NCBI GenBank assembly: GCA_036655775.1
Contig: JAVVPL010000096.1
Coordinates: 1-5,972 of the forward strand
Reading direction: 5' to 3'
Source: JAVVPL01 sp036655775
Lineage (GTDB): Bacteria; Bacteroidota; Bacteroidia; Bacteroidales; P3
DNA length: 5,972 nt
The notes beneath the pieces were generated by a model that saw only the letters and a list, made by a program, of their open reading frames with translations, did no database searches and was not told where the DNA came from. Shown here one piece after another: positions 1 through 5,972 of this stretch (its first letter is position 1; every line of letters begins with the position of its first letter). A program made the translations under genes and the position numbers.

Positions 1-13
1 CTTGTTTCTTCAT
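1..13 (-). CDS. Possible start of a divergent gene (4 codons only)
   Basis: On the reverse strand an ATG at 13-11 is followed by AAG AAA CAA and then the window edge, giving M-K-K-Q. It is considered only because a perfect Bacteroidota -7 element (TAACTTTG, reverse strand 39-32) lies just upstream at a distance that would give a leader of roughly 10-15 bases. Nothing can be said about the product. A Lys-rich start would suit a signal peptide but is equally common in cytoplasmic proteins. The reading frame may close immediately outside the window, so this is a weak call. Confidence 0.25.
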
Positions 14-31
14 TTGACTTCGATCGATAAA

Positions 32-39
32 CAAAGTTA
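32..39 (-). promoter_or_regulatory. Candidate divergent promoter, -7 element (reverse strand)
   Basis: Read on the reverse strand this is TAACTTTG, an exact match to the Bacteroidota primary sigma factor -7 consensus TAnnTTTG. No TTTG appears at the expected 19-21 base spacing upstream on that strand, so only half of the promoter is matched. It faces away from the susC-like gene, towards the left edge. An AT-rich 140-base stretch could yield such a match by chance, which limits confidence. Confidence 0.4.
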
Positions 40-40
40 C

Positions 41-52
41 ACAAAATTTTGT
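41..52. promoter_or_regulatory. 12-base palindrome over the -33 element
   Basis: ACAAAATTTTGT is a perfect inverted repeat with no spacer. Its right half contains the TTTG of the susC promoter and its left half abuts the divergent -7 element at 32-39. A dimeric regulator binding here could affect both directions. The sequence is AT-only at its core and short, so chance is a serious alternative and operator function is inference only. Confidence 0.2.
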
Positions 53-78
53 TAAACTTAAAAATTTACGTAACTTCG
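48..78 (+). promoter_or_regulatory. Candidate promoter of the susC-susD operon
   Basis: TTTG at 48-51 is followed after 19 bases by TAACTTCG at 71-78. The Bacteroidota consensus is TTTG, 19-21 bases, TAnnTTTG, so the -33 element is exact, the spacing is right and the -7 element has one mismatch (C for T). Transcription would start near 82-86, leaving a leader of about 55-60 bases rich in A (runs at 97-103 and 109-116). No Shine-Dalgarno sequence precedes the ATG at 141, which is normal in this phylum. The -33 element is the right half of a 12-base palindrome at 41-52. Confidence 0.5.
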
Positions 79-140
79 TGCCTTGTGGATTATAGAAAAA
101 AATTACAAAAAAAATATTTATCAATCAAATTCAATTACTT

Positions 141-3100
141 ATGAGAAAATTAGTGCTCTTTGCAGTGTCTTTGCTTTTCATCGGAACGCAAGTTGCCTTT
201 GCTCAACGAACAGTGAGCGGCAAAGTGACCAGTTCTGAAGATAACTTAGGAATTCCAGGCGTTGCGGTTCAGGCAAAAGGTACCAGTATTGGTACAACCA
301 CCAATATTGATGGTGTATTTAGTTTCATGGCGCCTGCGGGTGCCACCACTCTTGTTTTTTCTTCTTTAGGAATGAAATCACAAGAAGTAGCAATAGGTTC
401 GGGCGTGGTAAACATAGTTATGAAACCCGACGCTTTAAGTCTTGAAGGGGTTGTGGTAACTGGATATGGGGTTCGTAAAAAAGCGGCCTTTACGGGTTCA
501 GCAACACAAGTTGGCGAAGACGTTGTAAAACAAAAAACAGAATCTAACGTAATCAATAGTTTACAAGGAAGTGTTGCTGGTTTACAAATCAGTGCGGCCA
601 CAGGTCAACCTGGGGCTCCTACCACTGCTCGTATTCGTGGTTTAGGTTCTATCAACTCAGGCAATGCACCTTTATATGTTATCGACGGGGTGCCTGTAAG
701 CAGTGGAGCTATGGGATTAAACACCGACGATCCTGGTTCTGGAACTGACCCTTTAGCCACCATCAATCCAGATGATATTGAAAATATTTCCGTTTTAAAA
801 GATGCAAGTGCTACCTCTATTTACGGTTCACGTGCATCGAATGGGGTTATTGTAATTACAACCAAAAAAGGTACTGAAGGCAAAACCAATTTGAATTTCA
901 GTGCTAAATTTGGGATTAGTACTCCCCCAATTGTAAAACGTTCTTTTCAAAAAGTAAATTATGAAGATTACAAAACTTTTTTAACAGAAAGTGTACGTAA
1001 TAGCCAACCTACAACAGGTCCTGGTTCAAGTCCAAAATGGGATGACGCATACATTAATAAGGTAATTTTAGGTGCTGGTGTCAATTTCAATAGTGGCGTA
1101 AACACCGATTGGTGGGATGCAGTAACTCGTAACGGTATTGTACAAGAATATGGGGTAACCGCTTCTGGGGGTACCGAAAAAACAAAATTTTTCATTTCTG
1201 GAGGTTATTTTGATAATAAAGGTATTTTTTATGGTTCCGATTTCAAACGATATTCTGCTCGTGTAAATGTGGATCACCAAGCTACTAAATATTTAACTTT
1301 AGGGATGAATATGTCGGGTGCTTATGCACAAATCAATCAAATTGCTACTGGTTTTGCTTTTGCAAGTCCTATTATTAGTTCTTTTATGATGCGTCCTACC
1401 GACCCTATCAAAAATGCAGATGGAACTTGGTTTGCAGCAACCAACAATAATGGATATAATCCCGTAGCTCTTTATCAAAGTGAATATCCTAATCAAGGAT
1501 ATCAACAACAATACAAAGCATTGGTAAGTCCTTATGTACAAATTAAATTTTACAAAAATGTATATTTCCAAAGCAAAGTAGGGATCGACTTTACTTCTAT
1601 GAAAGAAAAAAATGTTTGGTCTTCAGAAGTTTCTCCTGATGGACAAGCTTGGAATGGTCTTACGCAAAATCTTGATCAAACTGAAGCCGTCTTAAATATC
1701 ACGAATACCTTAAACTGGTTGCCTTCGATTGGAAAAAACAACTTCAATATCTTATTAGGACAAGAAGCCCAAAAATTTACTTATCACGAAATGTATGCCA
1801 ATGGTAAAGGATTTACCACTCCTATGTTAACCGCTATTGCCAATGCTGCTGAAACCGATGGTTCTGCAATTGGTTCTGCCGCTTCTCTACAATCCTTTTT
1901 CGCTAATGCTGAATACGATTATAGCGATAAATACTATTTGTCAGCAAGTATTCGTTACGATGGATCGTCTCGTTTTGGGACCAACAATAAATGGGGTACA
2001 TTCTTTTCTGTAGGCGGTAAATATCGTATTTCTCAAGAAGAGTTTATGGCTGGTTCTCGTGACTGGTTAAACAACCTTACCATCAGAGTCAGTTATGGTA
2101 CCTCTGGAAACCAAAATGTAGGCTACTATGCTGCATTAGGTTTATATGGAAGTACTACCTATGCAGGAATCAATGGTCTTTATCCTGCCACTATTGAAAA
2201 TCCAAATTTAAAATGGGAAACTCGTAACAAATTCAATGCAGGGATCGACTTTACTATTTTCGACATTTTTACCATGGAGTTAGATTACTACAATGACGTA
2301 ACCAAAGATATGCACTTTGGCGTTCCTCAATCTTTCGCCTCTGGCGTTGGAAGTACGCTTAAAAATATTGGAAGTATGCGTAACCAAGGGGTGGAATTTC
2401 AAATCAATGCCCTTTTAATCAATCAAAAGAATTTCAAATGGACCGCTGCGTTAAACTTTACGAGCAACAAAAATGAAATTTTAGCTCTTGCCACCGATAA
2501 ACCTATTTTAGGAAATATGACCATGTTAGCCGTAGGTAAACCTTATGGTTCTTGGTATTTAGAAGAATGGGCAGGCGTAGATCCTCAAACAGGGGCTCCT
2601 CGTTGGTATGGTCCTAATGGCGAATATGTATACGCCTATTCTCAAGCTGTAAAAAAAGATTTAGGAAGTAGTTCACAAGCCAAATTTTATGGTGGTTTCT
2701 CTACTCGTTTCGATTTTTTCAATTTTGATTTTGGTATACAACTCAACTACAACTTCGGAAACAAAGTATTTATCAACGACTTACGTTATTTTGAGAACAT
2801 AGGTGAAGCAGCTTCAACTCCTACTACGTATTATGTATTTGACAATGCATGGAAAAGTCCAGAAAATCCTGGAAATGGGGATGTACCTCGTTTACAATGG
2901 GGTGGTAATAATGGCGCAGAAAACTGGAGTTCTCGTCAATTAGTAGATTGTTCGTATCTTCGTATCAAATCCATTATGCTTGGATACACCATTCCTACCA
3001 AAGCAATCCGTAGAGCCTATCTTTCTAGTTTTAGAGCGTATATTGCTATTGATAACTTATATACAGTTACCAACAAAAACTTTAGAGGATATGATCCTGA

Positions 3101-3179
3101 ATCGGGTCTTGGGGGCTCACAATTAGCCAACTACCCTACGCCTATCAACTATACAATTGGTATTAATGTTGGGTTTTAA
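141..3179 (+). CDS. SusC/RagA-family TonB-dependent outer-membrane transporter
   Basis: This is the outer-membrane barrel of a SusCD importer, moving a substrate captured by the partner lipoprotein into the periplasm using TonB-ExbBD energy. A signal peptide covers residues 1-21, with cleavage expected after A-F-A before Gln22. A carboxypeptidase-D-regulatory-like domain spans about 23-96 (SGKVT, GTTTNIDGVFSF). A TonB-box-like LEGVVVTGYG lies at 101-110. The plug domain spans about 115-243, with PLYVIDGVPV (177-186) and the family signature NPDDIENISVLKDASA continuing to VIVITTKKG (209-244). Typical barrel motifs follow: RYDGSSRFG (605-613), TSGNQN (654-659), KWET (691-694), NIGSMRNQG (from 742) and YDPE (984-987). 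It ends in VGF, the terminal aromatic expected for BAM-inserted barrels. The 1012-residue length is usual for the family and no frameshift is seen. There is no N-terminal STN domain, so sigma/anti-sigma signalling through this protein is unlikely. The family call is secure; the substrate (glycan, peptide or other) cannot be told. Confidence 0.96.
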   Translation: MRKLVLFAVSLLFIGTQVAFAQRTVSGKVTSSEDNLGIPGVAVQAKGTSIGTTTNIDGVFSFMAPAGATTLVFSSLGMKSQEVAIGSGVVNIVMKPDALSLEGVVVTGYGVRKKAAFTGSATQVGEDVVKQKTESNVINSLQGSVAGLQISAATGQPGAPTTARIRGLGSINSGNAPLYVIDGVPVSSGAMGLNTDDPGSGTDPLATINPDDIENISVLKDASATSIYGSRASNGVIVITTKKGTEGKTNLNFSAKFGISTPPIVKRSFQKVNYEDYKTFLTESVRNSQPTTGPGSSPKWDDAYINKVILGAGVNFNSGVNTDWWDAVTRNGIVQEYGVTASGGTEKTKFFISGGYFDNKGIFYGSDFKRYSARVNVDHQATKYLTLGMNMSGAYAQINQIATGFAFASPIISSFMMRPTDPIKNADGTWFAATNNNGYNPVALYQSEYPNQGYQQQYKALVSPYVQIKFYKNVYFQSKVGIDFTSMKEKNVWSSEVSPDGQAWNGLTQNLDQTEAVLNITNTLNWLPSIGKNNFNILLGQEAQKFTYHEMYANGKGFTTPMLTAIANAAETDGSAIGSAASLQSFFANAEYDYSDKYYLSASIRYDGSSRFGTNNKWGTFFSVGGKYRISQEEFMAGSRDWLNNLTIRVSYGTSGNQNVGYYAALGLYGSTTYAGINGLYPATIENPNLKWETRNKFNAGIDFTIFDIFTMELDYYNDVTKDMHFGVPQSFASGVGSTLKNIGSMRNQGVEFQINALLINQKNFKWTAALNFTSNKNEILALATDKPILGNMTMLAVGKPYGSWYLEEWAGVDPQTGAPRWYGPNGEYVYAYSQAVKKDLGSSSQAKFYGGFSTRFDFFNFDFGIQLNYNFGNKVFINDLRYFENIGEAASTPTTYYVFDNAWKSPENPGNGDVPRLQWGGNNGAENWSSRQLVDCSYLRIKSIMLGYTIPTKAIRRAYLSSFRAYIAIDNLYTVTNKNFRGYDPESGLGGSQLANYPTPINYTIGINVGF

Positions 3180-3213
3180 TCCATACCGTTTAACATAAAA
3201 ACAGATACTACAA

Positions 3214-4740
3214 ATGAAAAAAATAAAAATAGCAAGCTTAGTTATGTCACTAGTATTTCTTAGTGCATGTACAAAAGATTTTTTAACGTATACCCCCGAA
3301 AATGCTTTAGGTTCCGAAATTGCCTTAACCACAGTAGTAAACTGTGAAGCAGGTGCCGTGGGTTTATATTCCATGATGAATTCTTTCGAATACTCTGGTC
3401 GAAATTTAATTGCCATTGGCGATTTGGCGGCAGATAATACCAATACCTTAGCCGAAACTGCTGGTCACTTAGCCGATGTTGAAAAATACAACCTTAGTAC
3501 CTCCACCACGGATATAGCCAAACTTTGGGCTAACGGGTATAGAATAATTTCAGCTTCTACCAAATTAATTGTAGCCGTTGATAAATTAATAGGTTCTACC
3601 TCCTCTAAAGAAGACATCAAAAGACTTCAATTGACCAAAGCACAAGCATACGGTTTACGAGCATATAATTATTTTATGCTTGCAAACTACTTTTGCTTAC
3701 CCTATTCTCCAGAAAATGCGCAAACATCTGGTCTTATCCTCATGAATTTAAAAGCTATCGAAGTAAATGATCCTCAAGCAAATAGCACACTTCAAGCTAC
3801 CTACGATCGTATATTTGGTGATATTGAAGCTGCTAAAGCCGCATTTGAAGCTTCAGGAACCGATGTAGTAAATTCAACCAAGGCACAATTCTTTATAAAT
3901 AAAGCTGCTGTATGGGGACTTGATGCTCGTTTTAAATTATTTTATGGCAACAATGCGGGTGCTATTGAATCTGCACGCAAAGCCATTGAATTTCGTACAG
4001 GAGGTAAGATTATTTACGATTGGAAACAATATTTAGAAATGTGGACAAGCACAGATATCAATTCGGAAGATATGTTTTCGCTTACAGCTACTGCTGCCGA
4101 CAATCTATCTGCCAATTCTATGTGTAGTTTTTATGCTGGTTATGGTGCACAAGTTTCTAAATATATTAAATCTGAAATTTTAAATAGTAAAACGGATATG
4201 AGAACTCAATTGTATCCAACTCGTGATTATCCTAAACAAGAATTCAGTGTGTTGAAATACCCTAACAAAAACAATATTGTAAATGTACCCGTTATTCGTT
4301 TACCCGAAATGTATTTGACCATTGCTGAAGCCGAAGCTAAACTTAATGGAACTTCACAAGCTGCTTTTGATGCACTTTTTGTAATTGCACAAAGAGATAC
4401 CGCAGTAAGAGAAAACGGTGTAATGGGCTTACAAGCTAAATACACAAACCCAGAAGAATTATTGAAAGCTATTGAAATAGAACGTCAAAGAGAATTAATG
4501 TGTGAAGGACATCGTTGGATGGATTTACGTCGTAATCATCAAGCGCTCACACGTAATGGATCCAATGGAAGTAACAAATCCAACGATTATCGAATTACTT
4601 TCAAAAATTGGCCCGTGTATGATTTTGCATACGCAATTCCTGTTGCAGAAATAAATGCAAACCCATTTATCAAACAAAATACCACCTGGGCTAGTGGGGT
4701 ACCTAATCCTACACTTCCTATACAAGGTTATGGAATGTAA
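3214..4740 (+). CDS. SusD/RagB-family surface lipoprotein (substrate-binding lid)
   Basis: This is the extracellular lid partner of the upstream SusC-like barrel; members bind the nutrient and close over the transporter. The lipoprotein signal ends in the lipobox L-S-A-C, with Cys19 as the lipidated residue. T-K-D follows and loosely resembles the charged surface-export signal of Bacteroidota lipoproteins. The N-terminal SusD-like region has the TPR-type helix TKAQAYGLRAYNYFMLANYF (141-160). The C-terminal SusD/RagB domain shows VPVIRLPEMYLTIAEAEAKL (358-377), IEIERQRELMCEGHRWMDLR (420-439) and the closing YAIPVAEINANPFIKQN (473-489), all hallmarks of the family. The 508-residue length is typical. 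The start is the ATG whose second codon begins the basic K-K-I-K stretch of the signal peptide. It lies 34 bases after the susC-like stop with no terminator between, so co-transcription is expected. An Asn/Ser/Gly-rich stretch at 448-458 is probably a surface loop. Ligand identity is unknown; no neighbouring enzyme suggests one. Confidence 0.95.
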   Translation: MKKIKIASLVMSLVFLSACTKDFLTYTPENALGSEIALTTVVNCEAGAVGLYSMMNSFEYSGRNLIAIGDLAADNTNTLAETAGHLADVEKYNLSTSTTDIAKLWANGYRIISASTKLIVAVDKLIGSTSSKEDIKRLQLTKAQAYGLRAYNYFMLANYFCLPYSPENAQTSGLILMNLKAIEVNDPQANSTLQATYDRIFGDIEAAKAAFEASGTDVVNSTKAQFFINKAAVWGLDARFKLFYGNNAGAIESARKAIEFRTGGKIIYDWKQYLEMWTSTDINSEDMFSLTATAADNLSANSMCSFYAGYGAQVSKYIKSEILNSKTDMRTQLYPTRDYPKQEFSVLKYPNKNNIVNVPVIRLPEMYLTIAEAEAKLNGTSQAAFDALFVIAQRDTAVRENGVMGLQAKYTNPEELLKAIEIERQRELMCEGHRWMDLRRNHQALTRNGSNGSNKSNDYRITFKNWPVYDFAYAIPVAEINANPFIKQNTTWASGVPNPTLPIQGYGM

Positions 4741-4784
4741 TGGCACAGCTTCCACACATCGTCATTAATTTTTTTTGTAATATT

Positions 4785-4843
4785 AAATAAAAAGCAATAA
4801 AAAAAGGCAGATTATATCTGCCTTTTTTTATTGCTTTTTATTT
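4785..4843. terminator. Rho-independent terminator: 59-base perfect palindrome
   Basis: Arms 4785-4812 and 4816-4843 are perfectly complementary over 28 base pairs around a TAT loop (4813-4815). The core GGCAGA/TCTGCC (4806-4811 and 4817-4822) is flanked by A7 on the left (4799-4805) and T7 on the right (4823-4829), then by a second block (AAAAAGCAAT paired with ATTGCTTTTT). Forward transcripts from susD would form a GC-capped hairpin followed by a U7 tract, a classical intrinsic terminator. Because A and T runs mirror each other it should also work on the reverse strand. It lies 44 bases after the susD-like stop codon. The outer half of the stem is far longer than termination needs. Confidence 0.9.
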
Positions 4844-4853
4844 TGTACTTTTG
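4823..4853 (+). promoter_or_regulatory. Candidate ftsK promoter abutting the terminator
   Basis: TACTTTTG at 4846-4853, followed by C, exactly matches the Bacteroidota -7 consensus TAnnTTTG and starts three bases after the palindrome ends. At the 19-base spacing the -33 position falls on TTTT (4823-4826), three of four matches to TTTG, inside the terminator's T run. Transcription would begin near 4858-4860, giving a leader of about 25 bases without a Shine-Dalgarno sequence. A promoter here fits the strong terminator just upstream, since ftsK would otherwise be cut off from transcription. Confidence 0.6.
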
Positions 4854-4885
4854 CAATCAATAAATTCACTTTAGTGTACTGTTAA

Positions 4886-5972
4886 ATGGCAAAAAACGTT
4901 TACGTCAAACATACTGAACCTCAAACTCCTGTAAATACAGATTTGGACATTCCTGCAAAAAAAGCCAAGGAAAAAAGAGTGGGCACCCCTAAAACTCGCG
5001 ATTATACGTCTATGCCAAGCAGTTCAGCAAAAGAAAAATGGGCCTATCTATTAGGCGTTTTTCTTTTATTTCTCAGTTTATTTCTATTAATTAGCTTTGT
5101 TTCACATTTGTTTGTTTGGTACAAAGATTTTGATAAACTAAGTTTGCTAAATCCAAGTGCAGTGTTGACGGATACCCATGTACTCGTCAAAAATGCCACG
5201 GGACGTTTAGGCGCTTATATTTCCTTCTTTTTATTAAATCAAGGATTTGGCATATCTTCTTTTTTATTTGTGTCTTTATTTCTCATTATGGGCTTACGCT
5301 TATTAAATTTACGATCTAAACCTTTACTTAAGGTTTTTTTATGCCATAGTTTTTTTCTCATTTGGATTTCATTGTTTTTGGGAAGTTTGTTTCATTCAAG
5401 CTATCTATCTATTTTGGGCGGTGCCTTTGGCTATGAATTGAGCCTCTATTTAGAAGGTTTGGCAGGAATGCCTGGTCTTTATCTTATTCTTCTTTTTTCC
5501 TTAGCTTGCTTTGCCGTATTTGTCTATAATTTTAAATGGAAAATGTATCCTGCTTTTTTGAAAAAAAAGAAGACTGACATACCATCCACACAAACGTCCA
5601 ATATAGCCGAAGAAACTACCATTGGAGATTTATTGGCTTCAGAGGCTCCCCTTGTACCTCCTACAAGTACGGAAGATACAGAGGATGACAATTTTTTAAC
5701 TCCTTTTGCCTCACAAAGCAATCCTCTAAAAAACAAACGCATTGAAATAAAAAACGAAGAAGTCATTTCCGTCCCCGAAGAGTTTAAAAAAACAGAAGAA
5801 TTATCCACGATTTCATCCAGTATCCAAGAAGTAGCTTTTTCCACTACACACAAGGAAAAAGAAACTAAAGTCCAAGATGATATTTTATTTACTATCGAAA
5901 ATGCAGAAGTTTCCTTGCCAGAGCCCAACAAAACAGCAACCGATTTCACAAGCGAAAAACTACACTTTGGTA
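4886..5972 (+). CDS. ftsK: DNA translocase FtsK/SpoIIIE, amino-terminal part (truncated by window end)
   Basis: This is the membrane-anchored DNA pump that acts at the division septum, clearing the chromosome terminus and activating XerCD recombination. The frame stays open from ATG to the window edge: 362 codons plus one base. A basic cytoplasmic head (1-50) is followed by four hydrophobic segments at about 53-74, 121-141, 148-170 and 196-216, the FtsK 4TM domain. The stretch NATGRLGAYISFFLLNQGFG (103-122) and GGAFGYELSLYLEGLAGMPG (178-197) resemble the conserved inter-helix regions of Bacteroidota FtsK. From about 227 a Ser/Thr/Glu/Lys-rich linker runs to the edge; this part normally diverges fast between species. 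The motor (Walker A/B) and gamma domains are not in the window, so the call rests on the 4TM region and linker. No in-frame ATG lies closer upstream; GTG at 4874 is possible but less likely. It is a housekeeping gene, apparently transcribed independently of the SusCD pair. Confidence 0.85.
   Translation, partial: MAKNVYVKHTEPQTPVNTDLDIPAKKAKEKRVGTPKTRDYTSMPSSSAKEKWAYLLGVFLLFLSLFLLISFVSHLFVWYKDFDKLSLLNPSAVLTDTHVLVKNATGRLGAYISFFLLNQGFGISSFLFVSLFLIMGLRLLNLRSKPLLKVFLCHSFFLIWISLFLGSLFHSSYLSILGGAFGYELSLYLEGLAGMPGLYLILLFSLACFAVFVYNFKWKMYPAFLKKKKTDIPSTQTSNIAEETTIGDLLASEAPLVPPTSTEDTEDDNFLTPFASQSNPLKNKRIEIKNEEVISVPEEFKKTEELSTISSSIQEVAFSTTHKEKETKVQDDILFTIENAEVSLPEPNKTATDFTSEKLHFG

Noticed and set aside
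280..295. Hairpin GTACCA-GTAT-TGGTAC early in the susC-like gene
   Set aside because: It falls within codons for the conserved K-G-T-S-I-G-T segment of the regulatory-like domain, has only six base pairs and no U tract, and is explained by Gly-Thr codon repetition.
1581..2255. 15-base direct repeat GGGATCGACTTTACT at 1581-1595 and 2241-2255
   Set aside because: Both copies are in frame and encode G-I-D-F-T in barrel strands, a common SusC strand motif. The distance and lack of flanking similarity point to codon preference, not a mobile or recombining repeat.
3180..3213. Possible regulatory element or terminator between the two transporter genes
   Set aside because: The 34 bases show no inverted repeat, U tract or promoter-like TAnnTTTG. 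They look like a plain intra-operon spacer.
3123..3443. A 106-codon reverse-strand frame spanning the susC-susD junction
   Set aside because: It is antisense to the conserved end of the SusC-like protein and the signal peptide of the SusD-like protein. No homology is recognizable, and the real genes explain the sequence fully.
4731..4776. A first terminator before the main palindrome (TGGAA at 4731-4735, TTCCA at 4750-4754, then a T run at 4769-4776)
   Set aside because: The stem is only five pairs with a 14-base loop, overlaps the susD stop codon, and is 14 bases away from the T run, so it does not fit an intrinsic terminator.
4867..4876. Inverted repeat CACT-TT-AGTG in the ftsK leader as an operator or riboswitch piece
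   Set aside because: Four-base arms around a two-base centre are expected by chance, and the leader of about 25 bases is too short for a riboswitch.
5524..5949. A 141-codon open frame on the reverse strand opposite the FtsK linker
   Set aside because: It lies entirely antisense to a frame that gives a clear FtsK 4TM protein. Its Ser/Val-rich translation is the mirror of a Glu/Lys/Thr-rich linker, and no promoter or recognizable domain supports it.

Overview
The window reads as chromosomal DNA of a low-GC member of the Bacteroidota. Three things support this: an adjacent SusC/RagA and SusD/RagB pair, which is essentially restricted to that phylum; promoter elements of the Bacteroidota type (TTTG about 19 bases before TAnnTTTG) with A-rich leaders and no Shine-Dalgarno sequences; and an FtsK amino-terminal region of the Bacteroidota type. 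The sequence alone does not support a family or genus.

Layout. Positions 1-140 are a short, very AT-rich control region. It holds a forward promoter candidate for the susC-like gene and a perfect reverse-strand -7 element that may drive a divergent gene, of which only the first four codons (M-K-K-Q) could lie in the window. Positions 141-3179 encode a full-length SusC/RagA-type TonB-dependent transporter of 1012 residues. After a 34-base gap, 3214-4740 encode its SusD/RagB-type surface lipoprotein of 508 residues. Both genes are intact and presumably form one transcript. Positions 4741-4885 hold a 59-base perfect palindrome (28-base arms, 3-base loop) that should act as the operon's terminator, followed immediately by a -7 promoter element. 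From 4886 to the end runs the amino-terminal part of an FtsK/SpoIIIE DNA translocase: four membrane segments and the start of the acidic linker. The motor domain lies outside the window.

How the genes work together. SusC and SusD homologues form a 'pedal-bin' complex in the outer membrane: the lipoprotein is a lid that captures a nutrient, and the barrel imports it using TonB and proton-motive force. No glycoside hydrolase, sulfatase, peptidase, sigma/anti-sigma pair or hybrid two-component regulator is visible here, and the next gene is a housekeeping cell-division gene, so the substrate cannot be inferred. FtsK acts separately in chromosome dimer resolution and division and appears to have its own promoter.

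I found no convincing new biological system. The points most worth a second look are the unusually long perfect palindrome fused to the ftsK promoter, the apparently orphan SusCD pair, and the compact divergent promoter region at the left edge.
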